Positions 33,035 through 42,204 of a stretch of DNA of 64,000 bases are shown in pieces (the stretch's first letter is position 1; each line of letters starts with the position of its first letter). The DNA is from CAVZZV01 sp963779845 (GTDB taxonomy: Bacteria > Bacteroidota > Bacteroidia > Bacteroidales > GCA-2748055): NCBI GenBank assembly GCA_963779845.1, contig CAVZZV010000001.1, forward strand, positions 1-64,000, given 5' to 3'. Under the pieces are notes generated by a model. It saw only the letters and a list, made by a program, of their open reading frames with translations. It searched no databases and was not told where the DNA came from. Both the position numbers and the translations under genes were made by a program.

Positions 33035-33934
33035 ATGAAAAGAAGAACTTTACTACGTAGCCTGGCTCTCTCCCCAATTTTATGGAGTTCACGCAACCTC
33101 CCGGCAGGTGCGCTAATGAGTCCCTTTACCACGTCCAGATTGCAATATAGCATCAATGCATACAGTTTTAATTCCCTGCTGAGAAGGGGTGAAATGACAT
33201 TTTTTGATATGATGGAATTTGCTTCTACACTTGGTTTAAATGCCGTTGACTTAACCGGTTATTATTTTTCTGATTATCCTCAGATTCCGGATGACAAAGC
33301 ATTGTTTCAATTAAAGAGGAAAGCATTACAATTAGGATTAAATATTACCTGGACAGGGGTAAGTAATAACTTTGTAAATCCGGAAAAGGCTGCAAGAGAT
33401 TCTGATATGGAGATGATAAAAAATTGGTTGCAGGTATCATCAAAACTCGGTGCTTCCATTATGCGCGTTTATGCAGGAAATGGAGAACATGAGGGATATT
33501 CCAGAGTGGAGGTCAAAAAATGGATGGTGTCAGACTTTCAGGAGTGTGCTCAATACGCTGAAGAAACAGGGGTCATTGCAGGTCTGCAAAATCATAACAA
33601 TTTTTTATACGAGGCTGATGAGATTATCGATATTTTAAAAAGAGTGGATTCGGACTGGTTTGGATTAATTTTAGATATTGGTAGCCTGAGAAAAGGAGAT
33701 CCGTATAAAGAAATTCAAAAACTGGCACCTTACGCAAATTACTGGTTTATAAAAGAATTGGTTTATGAGGATGGAGTTGCGGAACCTGTCAATATGAAAA
33801 AGATTGCCAAAATATTAAAGGAAATAAACTATACGGGGTACATTTCTTTCGAAAGCTTGACCGATGGCGACCCAAAACAAATTGTAACTTCTATGTTTAA
33901 TGATCTTAGAACAGAGTATGAAAAACTCGAATAG
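33035..33934 (+). CDS. exported sugar phosphate isomerase/epimerase-like TIM-barrel protein
   Basis: 299 residues. The N-terminus KRRTLLRSLALSPILW carries paired arginines and a hydrophobic stretch, a possible Tat-type export signal. The rest is an AP-endonuclease-2-like TIM barrel: YSINAYSFNS, LGASIMRVYAGNG, GLQNHNNFLYEADEI and DIGSLRKGDPYKEI line up with the metal-binding strands of xylose-isomerase-like proteins. In Bacteroidota such proteins often act on sugars or inositols. The substrate is unknown. Confidence 0.75.
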   Translation: MKRRTLLRSLALSPILWSSRNLPAGALMSPFTTSRLQYSINAYSFNSLLRRGEMTFFDMMEFASTLGLNAVDLTGYYFSDYPQIPDDKALFQLKRKALQLGLNITWTGVSNNFVNPEKAARDSDMEMIKNWLQVSSKLGASIMRVYAGNGEHEGYSRVEVKKWMVSDFQECAQYAEETGVIAGLQNHNNFLYEADEIIDILKRVDSDWFGLILDIGSLRKGDPYKEIQKLAPYANYWFIKELVYEDGVAEPVNMKKIAKILKEINYTGYISFESLTDGDPKQIVTSMFNDLRTEYEKLE

Positions 33935-34001
33935 GTAATCAATGTACACTTTGCCCTTCACTTTGGCCGAATAAGGATATACTTGACATATAATTGGAGA
34001 C

Positions 34002-34298
34002 ATGATGAATAAGTTATCGCTTCTTTATAAGACAGGCTTTCTGAGACTTACGAAAAATAAAATTGAGAAGTGGTATAGAATGCATGATATAGACAAATTA
34101 ATTTTTGCATTCGGAAGGATAGAAAATGTTACTTTTTCCAAACCATTGAATTATGGAATAGATACCACTTTGAGAAAGCTGTTTCTTGAAATGCCCATAT
34201 GGAAATCCGCTATTCAGGCGAGAGAAAAAACTCAACAAAGATTTGTAATTAAACTGATAATTGGAAGAAATAAGTATTGGGAAAAAAACTACGGCTAA
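34002..34298 (+). CDS. hypothetical protein, 98 residues
   Basis: A basic, helical protein without a recognised domain (KNKIEKWYRMHDIDKLIFAF is the most structured part). It stands alone between the TIM-barrel gene and a region of IS remnants. Low certainty that it is expressed. Confidence 0.4.
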   Translation: MMNKLSLLYKTGFLRLTKNKIEKWYRMHDIDKLIFAFGRIENVTFSKPLNYGIDTTLRKLFLEMPIWKSAIQAREKTQQRFVIKLIIGRNKYWEKNYG

Positions 34299-34393
34299 TA
34301 AATAGGACACTGAGCGGTCTGCAAGACCCAGCGAGGAGTCTGTGTTGAACTACGCTTCGACAAGGCTCAGCACACTGCACCCGCCGGTCTATG

Positions 34394-34418
34394 CACTTAT
34401 CGAAGTGTTTTGTATTTT
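34394..34418 (+). terminator. possible terminator
   Basis: CACTT ATCG AAGTG hairpin followed by TTTTGTATTTTTTT. Short stem, so only a weak call. Confidence 0.35.
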
Positions 34419-34586
34419 TTTAAGATAAAAAAGCTTAATCGTTCTTTGAAGTAATGCAGGTATTTGTGTGACTAAGCCAATAAACGAGGGATATTTTTTA
34501 AAAAATCAGCAGTTAAGAGTACTTTTTACTTGATATCGGGCATACCTCTCCCGGTTGCGTTGCAAGCGCAGTTTGGATTGTCTGTT

Positions 34587-34830
34587 TTAATATTGAAGCT
34601 GTAGTTGACTCCGGAAGAAATATACTGTTGAGCGTATATTAGGGAGTTCTCTTACTACAACCATTCTTCCTGTTTTGCAAACCGGACATGCCCGGCATTT
34701 GCCAGTGAAGATTCGCAGTGTACCACCCACCTGGAAGCGTATGCTTATTGAATCTTATCATCGAGCATTATCAGAGCGTTTTGCTTTCTCAGTGAGCGTT
34801 TCAGGCTATCAAGAAACCTTCCCTTGAAGG
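34587..34830 (-). pseudogene. IS91-family transposase, C-terminal remnant
   Basis: Leftward frame RIFTGKCRACPVCKTGRMVV, then VRELPNIRS, ends at 34587. The CPxCxTGRM...LP block is the zinc-binding C-terminal part of IS91-type transposases. Sequence upstream is frameshifted (GGWYT... in another frame). The rest of 34299-34902 shows no gene. Confidence 0.5.
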
Positions 34831-34902
34831 CTTGGCTGAGTTGATAAACCGGCTAGTATTTCAATATTCGCAAAATAGGGTTCCAGTTCTGTTTTGCAGC
34901 GG

Positions 34903-36300
34903 TTATTTTCCGATACAGAAATTCCTGAAAATATTGCCCAAAATTTCATCCGAACTCACTTCTCCAGTGATTTCGCCCAAATGATGAAGGGCTTCCCGGA
35001 TATCCTGAGCAATAAACTCTTCGGAGATTCCAGCACTTAAGCCCTCCAGAACCCGTTCAAGACTCTTACCGGCATACTGTAATGCCTCGAAATGGCGCAG
35101 ACTGGAAATGATAACTCCGGCCTCATTGAATCCGGACACATCTGCCACTTTTATCAATAATTCATGAAGAGGGGAGAGGTCTTCATCCTTTCCGGCTGAA
35201 AGAAAAAGGACTTCATCCTTTTTGCCTGGTTTGATAAGTTTTTTGAGGGATTCTATACGCTCCTTTTCAATGAGATCCGATTTATTAACCAACAGAATGA
35301 TCGGCTTGGAATCGTCAGATTGTTTTCGGATTTCAGCCAGGGACCGGTTTATAAGCTTCTCCGAATCCCTTGAGTCGGTCATTAAAAGAATAATTCCGGA
35401 CTGGGCAATTTTCTGGTATGTTTTCCGGATACCCAGGGTTTCAATGGGCTCGGCAGTCTCACGAATTCCGGCGGTATCTATAAACCGGAAACTGATTCCT
35501 TCAATATCCACCGTGTCTTCAATGACATCGCGTGTAGTCCCGGCAATTTCGGATACAATGGCTTTATCCTCGTTTAACAGACGGTTCAGAAGTGTTGATT
35601 TGCCCACATTTGGCTTGCCAACTATCGCTGCGGGAATTCCTTGTTTAATGGCATTTCCGATCCTGAATGAATTACTAAGTCGTTGAATAAGCTTCAATAT
35701 CAATTCTACGGTCTGGGTAAGCCTTTCCCTATCTGCAAACTCCACCTCTTCTTCACTGAAATCGAGCTCAAGCTCTATTAAGGAAGCGAAATCGAGTAAT
35801 TGCTTCCTGAAGTTCCTGAGTTCATTGGATACCCCCCCCCGCATCTGGTCCATCGCTATCTTGTGGGCTGAAGAAGAACCGGAGACAATCAGATCTGCTA
35901 CTGCTTCCGCCTGAGAAAGATCCATCTTCCCGTTTAAAAATGCCCGTCGGGTAAATTCCCCGGGTTTTGCTAAAACAGCACCATGCTGAAGGAATAACCT
36001 GAGTATTTCGGACTGGATATATTTTGAGGCGTGACAGGAAATTTCGATCATATCCTCCCCGGTATAGGAGCGGGGAGAACGATACAGACTAACCATCACT
36101 TCGTCGACGATTTTCTCTTCATCCCTGATATGGGCAAAATGAAAAGTTCCGGGCGCATAGTCTTCCAGCGTGAATTGGCCAGAAGGAAAAGTAACCATTC
36201 TCCCGGTAATATCCCATGCACGGGGTCCTGAAACCCTGATAATTGCAAGCGCACCCCCTCCACCGGTGGCGATGGCACAAATAGTTGTGGTAAAATCCAT
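34903..36300 (-). CDS. mnmE: tRNA uridine-5-carboxymethylaminomethyl modification GTPase MnmE
   Basis: 465 residues, full length. An N-terminal tetrahydrofolate-binding domain (TICAIATGGGGALAIIRVSG), a helical domain, and an inserted GTPase domain with G1 GKPNVGKSTLL, G3 DTAGI and G4 NKSD, then the invariant C-terminal CIGK box. With MnmG it modifies wobble uridines of several tRNAs. The start lies 16 bases after a -7 box TACATTTG on the minus strand. The gene marks the start of the conserved chromosomal half. Confidence 0.97.
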   Translation of the reverse strand: MDFTTTICAIATGGGGALAIIRVSGPRAWDITGRMVTFPSGQFTLEDYAPGTFHFAHIRDEEKIVDEVMVSLYRSPRSYTGEDMIEISCHASKYIQSEILRLFLQHGAVLAKPGEFTRRAFLNGKMDLSQAEAVADLIVSGSSSAHKIAMDQMRGGVSNELRNFRKQLLDFASLIELELDFSEEEVEFADRERLTQTVELILKLIQRLSNSFRIGNAIKQGIPAAIVGKPNVGKSTLLNRLLNEDKAIVSEIAGTTRDVIEDTVDIEGISFRFIDTAGIRETAEPIETLGIRKTYQKIAQSGIILLMTDSRDSEKLINRSLAEIRKQSDDSKPIILLVNKSDLIEKERIESLKKLIKPGKKDEVLFLSAGKDEDLSPLHELLIKVADVSGFNEAGVIISSLRHFEALQYAGKSLERVLEGLSAGISEEFIAQDIREALHHLGEITGEVSSDEILGNIFRNFCIGK

Positions 36301-36307
36301 ATTATTG

Positions 36308-36350
36308 CAAATGTAGTATTTTTATTGATCAATAATTCTTCCTATTTTTG
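36308..36350. promoter_or_regulatory. divergent promoters of mnmE and sucD
   Basis: On the minus strand TACATTTG (36308-36315) fits the -7 consensus for mnmE. On the plus strand TATTTTTG (36343-36350) fits it for sucD. The upstream elements share the space around TTGATCAA at 36325-36332. Confidence 0.55.
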
Positions 36351-36377
36351 CGCTTGTGGCAATAATAAAAAAAACTC

Positions 36378-37262
36378 ATGAGTGTACTGCTTTCAAAGAA
36401 TAATAAAGTGATCGTGCAGGGTTTTACCGGTAGCGAGGGTACCTTTCACGCACAACAAATGATTGACTACGGGACGACCGTGATCGGTGGGGTTACCCCG
36501 GGAAAGGGAGGACAGAAACATCTCGGGCTCCCGGTATTCAATACCGTCAGAGATGCAGTAGAGCTGGGAGGAGCCAATACTTCGGTCATTTTTGTCCCAC
36601 CCGCCTTTGCCGCGGATGCGATCATGGAGGCTGCCGATGCCGGAATTTCTCTTATCGTGGCCATTACGGAAGGGATTCCCACCGCCGATATGGTCAAAGT
36701 GAAAAACTATCTCAGTGATAAAAAGTCCCGGCTTATCGGACCCAATTGTCCGGGAATTATAACCCCGGGAGAAGCTAAAGTGGGTATTATGCCTGGATTT
36801 ATTCACAAAAAAGGGAACGTGGGCATTGTGTCGAGAAGCGGGACCCTCACCTACGAAGCAGTTGATCAGGTAACAAAAACCGGTTTGGGACAATCCACCT
36901 GTATTGGCATTGGCGGGGATCCGATTATTGGGACCACTACGCTCGATGCTATCAAACTTTTTATGGAAGATGAGGAAACGAAAGGGATCATCATGATCGG
37001 AGAAATCGGTGGAAGCATGGAAGCTGATGCAGCTTATTGGATCAAAGAGCATGGCTCCAAGCCGGTGGTGGGTTTTATTGCCGGACAAACTGCTCCAAAA
37101 GGCAGAAGAATGGGGCATGCCGGTGCCATTATCGGCGGTAAATCGGATACTGCCGAAGCTAAAATGAAAATTATGCAGGATTGTGGTATTACCGTGGTCG
37201 CTTCGCCTGCTGAACTGGGAGCCACTATTGCCGGACTGCTTAAAAATAAAAACCAACACTAA
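36378..37262 (+). CDS. sucD: succinyl-CoA ligase (ADP/GDP-forming) alpha subunit
   Basis: 294 residues, full length. The CoA-binding Rossmann domain (VIVQGFTGSEGTFHAQQM) is followed by the ligase domain with the phosphorylated active-site His in RRMGHAGAI and the phosphate loop GGDPIIGTT. It links succinyl-CoA to succinate with nucleotide phosphorylation in the TCA cycle. The beta subunit gene is not adjacent. fabG follows after 4 bases. Confidence 0.96.
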   Translation: MSVLLSKNNKVIVQGFTGSEGTFHAQQMIDYGTTVIGGVTPGKGGQKHLGLPVFNTVRDAVELGGANTSVIFVPPAFAADAIMEAADAGISLIVAITEGIPTADMVKVKNYLSDKKSRLIGPNCPGIITPGEAKVGIMPGFIHKKGNVGIVSRSGTLTYEAVDQVTKTGLGQSTCIGIGGDPIIGTTTLDAIKLFMEDEETKGIIMIGEIGGSMEADAAYWIKEHGSKPVVGFIAGQTAPKGRRMGHAGAIIGGKSDTAEAKMKIMQDCGITVVASPAELGATIAGLLKNKNQH

Positions 37263-37266
37263 AATA

Positions 37267-38013
37267 ATGGATCTGTTAAAAGGAAAAACCGCACTTATTA
37301 CCGGTGCCGCCCGGGGAATTGGAAGGCAGATTGCCGTTTCCTGCGCAAAAGAAGGGGCGAACATTGCCTTCACCGATATCAAAATGGACGAGAACATGAG
37401 CTCTCTTGAAAAAGAACTGGAGTCTTACGGGGTCAAAGCGAAGGCTTATGCTTCTGATGCAAGCGATTATCAGGATACCGGTGAAGTGGTAAATCAAATT
37501 GCCTCTGATTTTCAAACCATAGATATTTTGATCAATAATGCCGGAATTACCAGGGATACTCTCCTGATGAGAATGGATGAGGAAACCTGGGACCTGGTTA
37601 TAAAGGTTAATTTGAAATCTGTTTTTAACTTTACCAAAGCCGTCCAAAAATTTATGCTGAAACAACGCTCCGGATCGATCATTAACATGAGCTCTGTTGT
37701 AGGAGTTTCCGGAAATGCCGGGCAAGCAAATTATTCTGCCTCCAAAGCAGGCATTATAGGCTTTACCAAATCCGTAGCAAAAGAATTAGGCTCCCGGGGT
37801 ATTCGCTGCAATGCAATTGCCCCTGGTTTTATCATTACGGAAATGACAGCCAAACTGCCGGATAATGTACGGGAGGAGTGGATTAAATCAATTCCCCTGA
37901 GAAGAGGTGGAACTCCTGAAGATGTGGCTAATGTCTGTATCTTTCTGGGTTCTGATCTCTCTTCCTACGTTAGTGGTCAGGTTTTGAACGTTTGCGGTGC
38001 AATGAATACATGA
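37267..38013 (+). CDS. fabG: 3-oxoacyl-ACP reductase
   Basis: 248 residues from the ATG at 37267; a longer frame from 37183 lies inside sucD. A classical short-chain dehydrogenase: cofactor motif TGAARGIGR, NNAGITRD, catalytic Ser of INMSSVVG, YSASK with Tyr and Lys, and the C-terminal GGxPEDVAN...YVSGQVLNVCG. It reduces 3-oxoacyl-ACP with NADPH in fatty acid synthesis. The spacing of 4 bases indicates co-transcription with sucD. Confidence 0.92.
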   Translation: MDLLKGKTALITGAARGIGRQIAVSCAKEGANIAFTDIKMDENMSSLEKELESYGVKAKAYASDASDYQDTGEVVNQIASDFQTIDILINNAGITRDTLLMRMDEETWDLVIKVNLKSVFNFTKAVQKFMLKQRSGSIINMSSVVGVSGNAGQANYSASKAGIIGFTKSVAKELGSRGIRCNAIAPGFIITEMTAKLPDNVREEWIKSIPLRRGGTPEDVANVCIFLGSDLSSYVSGQVLNVCGAMNT

Positions 38014-38045
38014 TACATATTTTATCAGCGGTGAAAGGTAAGGTT

Positions 38046-39038
38046 ATGAAAATTCTCATTTTTTGTCTGTCTCTGTTTTCTGTTTTTACGATGTTCTCAT
38101 GTATTCCTTCACGGGTCCTTACCATTGAAAAACTCGATCCCGCTGAAATGAACATTCCTGCCGGATTGAATAGTGTTCTGGTATTAAACGCCTCCTTTTA
38201 CCCCTCGGCCGATACGATGGCATTCAACTACGCCGCTAAACTTAAATCCAATGAACAGTACATAGTGGATACTCTTGTTAATAACAGTGTCTTTAATGGT
38301 CTATTCTCTATTCTGGATTCATCTCCTGCCACCTACCTTAATAATGCCTCATATTATGAGGCAAGAGGGGAGGACAGGGAAGAAATTCTGAAACCCTTAT
38401 CCTCTGAATCCATTTATTATTTGTGCGATTCTTTTAATGTTGACGGGATTATCGCTTTGGAGTATTGGGCCTTCAATCCGGATATTGAAAGCAACTTTTA
38501 TTCTGATGGCGATTTTTTTGGTACCCGGGCCAGTTTAAGCCTGAACAGATATTTGTTATGGAGGGTCTATGATAGAGAGGAAGGCCTCGTCAATGAAAAG
38601 TTTTTGCATGACACGCTTACATGGTATGGTTACGGGACATTCTCCAAGGATGCCCGGGACGATTTGCCCGAACTTGCCGATGCTTTAAGGGAAGCATTCT
38701 GGTATGCCGGTTATGGCTTCGGAAAAAGTATTTCACCCTCCTGGGAGGAAGAAAACAGATCCTATTTTGAGATTAGGAACAAGAAAGGGGAGGATATTTC
38801 CCTCAATTCAGGGGAACTGAAAGCGCTGGCTTCTGAGGGGAAGAAAAATAAAGCCTATAAAGCCTCCTATAATCTGGCGGTATTTTATGAGCAGAACGAT
38901 GACCTGGAGGAAGCGATGACCTGGATAAACCGGGCAGTATACCTGCGACCTGAGGCCGAAATAGCTCTTTATTATAAGCATCGGCTGGAAAAGAGAATAA
39001 GTGATGCCAAAGCACTCAATGAACAATTGCTCCCCTAA
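38046..39038 (+). CDS. DUF6340-type lipoprotein
   Basis: About 330 residues from the ATG at 38046. A lipoprotein signal (FCLSLFSVFTMFSC, Cys at residue 19) is followed by a conserved region (ALEYWAFNPDIESNFYSDGD; LLWRVYDREEGLV) typical of the Bacteroidota DUF6340 family, and a C-terminal TPR-like pair of helices (KASYNLAVFYEQNDDLEEAM). Probably an envelope protein; the function is unknown. It follows fabG by 32 bases. Confidence 0.75.
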   Translation: MKILIFCLSLFSVFTMFSCIPSRVLTIEKLDPAEMNIPAGLNSVLVLNASFYPSADTMAFNYAAKLKSNEQYIVDTLVNNSVFNGLFSILDSSPATYLNNASYYEARGEDREEILKPLSSESIYYLCDSFNVDGIIALEYWAFNPDIESNFYSDGDFFGTRASLSLNRYLLWRVYDREEGLVNEKFLHDTLTWYGYGTFSKDARDDLPELADALREAFWYAGYGFGKSISPSWEEENRSYFEIRNKKGEDISLNSGELKALASEGKKNKAYKASYNLAVFYEQNDDLEEAMTWINRAVYLRPEAEIALYYKHRLEKRISDAKALNEQLLP

Positions 39039-39091
39039 GCCGGGCGATAACCCACCTATCCATAAAGAATTTTTTTTATAGAACCAATCAT

Positions 39092-40336
39092 ATGTTTAAC
39101 ACGGTTTTTTTTGTCATACTAGCCATTCTTATTCTAGGATTTATCCTGGAAAACTGGTTGGAGTACCTTAATATGAAATCGGCAGAAAATACCCCACCCG
39201 ATGAGCTGAAAGATGTCTATGACCCCGAACGGTATCAAAAATCCCAGGAATACAAACGGGTAAACACGAAATTCTCCTTTCTGACCCGCAGCTTCAATTT
39301 TCTTCTTATCCTTGCTATGCTTTTTCTGGGTGGCTTTGCCCTGGTTAATCATATCGCATATTCGTTGGCATCGGCCTATATTATTGTCGCTTTGCTTTTT
39401 TTTGGGATTCTTATGTTTGCCTCTGATATCCTGTCCATCCCTTTTGATCTTTATGATACCTTTGTCATTGAAGAAAAATTCGGGTTCAATAAGACCACTC
39501 CCGGAACCTTCATTAAAGATAAATTAAAAGGCTGGCTTATCGGGATTATACTTGGTGGCGGTATTCTGGCTATAATTATATGGTTCTACCAACTCACCGG
39601 ATTAAATTTCTGGATATGGGCCTGGATTCTGGTTTCGTTTTTTACCGTTTTTATGAGTATGTTTTACTCAAATCTTATTGTGCCGCTTTTTAATAAGCAA
39701 ACTCCCTTGCCGGAGGGTGAACTCAGGACTGAAATTGAGGAATTCTCTTCAAAAACAGGATTTAAACTGGACAATATCTATGTAATTGATAGTTCAAAAC
39801 GATCAACAAAGTCCAATGCCTATTTTACAGGACTTGGCTCAAAAAAGAGGATTGTTCTTTACGATACGCTCATCGATCATTTAAAAACTTCGGAGATAGT
39901 AGCAGTTCTGGCACATGAAATTGGTCATTACAAGAAAAAGCATACCCTGAAATCAATGTTGTTATCGCTCCTTCAAACCGGGTTAATGCTCTTTTTGTTT
40001 TCTCTTTTCCTGAACAATCCGCAACTGTCCAAAGCACTCGGAGTGGAAGAACCCAATTTCCATGTCTCCATAATTGCTTTCGGGATTTTATATTCACCCC
40101 TTTCCATGCTTATTTCCTATCTGTTTAATATCTTCAGCAGGAAAAATGAATTTGAAGCCGACCATTTTGCGGCGAAAAACTATGGTGCCCCGAGCCTTAT
40201 TTCCGCACTTAAACGCCTGAGCTCTGAAAACCTCAGCAATCTAACACCCCATCCGCTCTATGTTAAATTTCATTACTCTCATCCAACTTTACTTTCAAGA
40301 ATAGAGGCGATGAAAAATATCACACAGAAAAAATGA
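39092..40336 (+). CDS. M48-family metalloprotease (CAAX prenyl protease 1/Ste24 type)
   Basis: 414 residues with about seven hydrophobic segments, a zinc-binding HEIGH motif (VAVLAHEIGHYKKKH, about residue 273) and the downstream glutamate ligand in NEFEADHFAA. The length and N-terminal membrane helices match Ste24-like rather than HtpX proteins. In bacteria it probably degrades damaged membrane proteins; the eukaryotic CAAX role is not implied. The DMT transporter gene overlaps its stop by 4 bases. Confidence 0.9.
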   Translation: MFNTVFFVILAILILGFILENWLEYLNMKSAENTPPDELKDVYDPERYQKSQEYKRVNTKFSFLTRSFNFLLILAMLFLGGFALVNHIAYSLASAYIIVALLFFGILMFASDILSIPFDLYDTFVIEEKFGFNKTTPGTFIKDKLKGWLIGIILGGGILAIIIWFYQLTGLNFWIWAWILVSFFTVFMSMFYSNLIVPLFNKQTPLPEGELRTEIEEFSSKTGFKLDNIYVIDSSKRSTKSNAYFTGLGSKKRIVLYDTLIDHLKTSEIVAVLAHEIGHYKKKHTLKSMLLSLLQTGLMLFLFSLFLNNPQLSKALGVEEPNFHVSIIAFGILYSPLSMLISYLFNIFSRKNEFEADHFAAKNYGAPSLISALKRLSSENLSNLTPHPLYVKFHYSHPTLLSRIEAMKNITQKK

Positions 40337-41229
40337 TCGCGTCACATCAGGGAGAATTTGCCGCATTGCTTGTGGCCGTTTTCTGGACTATTACCGCCCT
40401 GTCATTCGAATCGGCCTCTCTGAAAGTGGGCTCGATACCGGTAAATATAATCCGGCTGGTTTTAGGATTATTCTTTCTGGTGGCTTTAACTGCTGTTATT
40501 CGTGGTAACCCACTGCCAACAGATGCCTCCGGCTTTAACTGGTTTTGGTTGAGCATTTCCGGACTTATTGGATTTGTCCTGGGTGACCTCTTCCTTTTTA
40601 AATCCTACATTATTGTTGGTTCCTGGTTCTCCATGCTCATCATGACTCTTGCCCCGCCTACGGCAGCTCTTTTTGGCTGGATACTCCTGGGAGAAACACT
40701 TAGTTTAATAAGCCTTATGGGGATGGGGCTTACCTTAACAGGAATCGCCATAACCATTTTTAGCAGGGGGGAAGGAAAGCTCCGGCTAATACTTAATAAA
40801 CCTCTGAAAGGGATCCTTTATGCATTACTTGGTGCGGTAGGGCAAGGACTTGGCATAGTTTTCAGCAAGTATGGGATGGGAAGTTACGATGCTTTTGCTT
40901 CCACCCAGATACGAATCATAGCAGGCATAGCTGGTTTTATTGTCATTATTAGCATAAGCCGGAAATGGAAACCTGTTTCCTACGCTTTAAAAAATAAAAG
41001 AGCTATGTGGTCCATCACTTCCGGCTCATTTTTCGGACCTTTCCTGGGCGTTTCCTTTTCACTTATAGCGATTGCCCATACTGCCACCGGAATAGCTTCA
41101 ACGATTATGGCCATCGTTCCTATTCTTATTATACCGCCCTCTATTGTGCTTTTCAAACATAAAATTTCCGGTAAAGAAATAATTGGGGCAATTCTGAGCG
41201 TTTGCGGTGTAATGCTTTTCTTTCTCTAA
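40333..41229 (+). CDS. EamA/DMT-family transporter
   Basis: 298 residues with ten hydrophobic segments in two EamA repeats (about residues 8-140 and 155-298). The second repeat starts GILYALLGAVGQGLGIVFSK. It is probably a metabolite exporter of the inner membrane; the substrate is unknown. An ATGA overlap with the protease gene indicates translational coupling. Confidence 0.85.
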   Translation: MIASHQGEFAALLVAVFWTITALSFESASLKVGSIPVNIIRLVLGLFFLVALTAVIRGNPLPTDASGFNWFWLSISGLIGFVLGDLFLFKSYIIVGSWFSMLIMTLAPPTAALFGWILLGETLSLISLMGMGLTLTGIAITIFSRGEGKLRLILNKPLKGILYALLGAVGQGLGIVFSKYGMGSYDAFASTQIRIIAGIAGFIVIISISRKWKPVSYALKNKRAMWSITSGSFFGPFLGVSFSLIAIAHTATGIASTIMAIVPILIIPPSIVLFKHKISGKEIIGAILSVCGVMLFFL

Positions 41230-41289
41230 TGATTTACAACCTGCATTGTTCCTACATGCGGAGAGGTAGAAATGAAGCGTAGGGAAAAA

Positions 41290-41811
41290 TTACTTCTCCT
41301 TATCCCCTCTGATCGTCTCTGGCAGAGGTTCGCCCGTGGGCACGAAAACCATGGAGATGGAATTGACACAGTGTCGGGTGTTTTTATCGGTAAACCCTTC
41401 ACCCAGAAAAACATGGCCAAGATGTCCTCCACAATTGGAACAGATGATTTCGGTCCTTCTTCCGTCGGCATCTGTCTGGCGTTTTACAGCCCCGTCAATT
41501 TCATCGTCGAAACTCGGCCATCCGCAGTGAGAGTCAAATTTATCGGCTGATTCATAAAGCGGAGCGTTGCAACGCCGGCAAATGTATGTTCCCCCGGCCT
41601 TATTGTCTGTATATTCTCCCGTCCCGGCTCTTTCCGTACCTTTTTTAAGAATTACATATTCTTCTTCAGGGCTAAGTTTATTGTAAGACTGGGATAAGGA
41701 ATCACTCATTTCTTTCATGTTTTCAATATTTTTCCCCTTCTTCTGAGCACAGGAATGGAATGTAAAACCCGCGAGCAGAAAGAGGATAAGGATAGATTTT
41801 ATAGCATTCAT
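41290..41811 (-). CDS. msrB: peptide-methionine (R)-S-oxide reductase, lipoprotein form
   Basis: About 173 residues from the ATG at 41811. A lipoprotein signal (ILILFLLAGFTFHSC) precedes a full MsrB domain: zinc-binding CRRC and CSNC pairs, HCGWPSF, and the catalytic block RHCVNSISMVFVP. It repairs R-methionine sulfoxide, here most likely in the periplasm. MsrA (58656) is also exported, so the two may protect the envelope together although the genes are far apart. Confidence 0.92.
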   Translation of the reverse strand: MNAIKSILILFLLAGFTFHSCAQKKGKNIENMKEMSDSLSQSYNKLSPEEEYVILKKGTERAGTGEYTDNKAGGTYICRRCNAPLYESADKFDSHCGWPSFDDEIDGAVKRQTDADGRRTEIICSNCGGHLGHVFLGEGFTDKNTRHCVNSISMVFVPTGEPLPETIRGDKEK

Positions 41812-41951
41812 AATTTTTCTCCTGACTGCTAAAGATAACAAGGAAATTAATATTTAGTTTATCAATACCTGTTAATTTTGGTTAAAACAAGTCAAATCAA
41901 TAAAATCAGCAAAATGAATCGGGGATAACTTCCTAAATCGAAAAAACTTTA

Positions 41952-41959
41952 TAAATTTG
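41952..41959 (+). promoter_or_regulatory. promoter -7 box of tRNA-Gly
   Basis: TAAATTTG, 20 bases before the mature tRNA 5' end, matches TAnnTTTG. Confidence 0.55.
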
Positions 41960-41979
41960 CACCATTAAAACAGAATTAT

Positions 41980-42051
41980 GCGGGAGTAGCTCAGTGGTAG
42001 AGCATTAGCTTCCCAAGCTAAGGGTCGCGGGTTCGATCCCCGTTTCCCGCT
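41980..42051 (+). tRNA. tRNA-Gly (anticodon CCC)
   Basis: A 72-base cloverleaf: acceptor GCGGGAG/TTCCCGC (last pair G-T), D arm GCTC/GAGC, anticodon stem TTAGC/GCTAA with loop TTCCCAA (anticodon CCC, reading GGG), and T arm GCGGG/CCCGT around TTCGATC. CCA is not encoded. Confidence 0.96.
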
Positions 42052-42204
42052 CGTTTGTCGGGGGATTTACAGAAGTAAATCCCTTTTTTATTGCCCTGTT
42101 TGCAATCCAAACTGGTCAACAGATGCCTACTGGCAAGTGAAGATTGAAAAACAGTACGGCCTGATAAATTTCTTTTATTAATTTTGGGATTCAAATTACA
42201 TTTT

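Noticed and set aside
36393..37397. 334-codon open frame on the minus strand over sucD
   Set aside because: No recognisable domain, and the opposite frame is a complete succinyl-CoA ligase alpha subunit.
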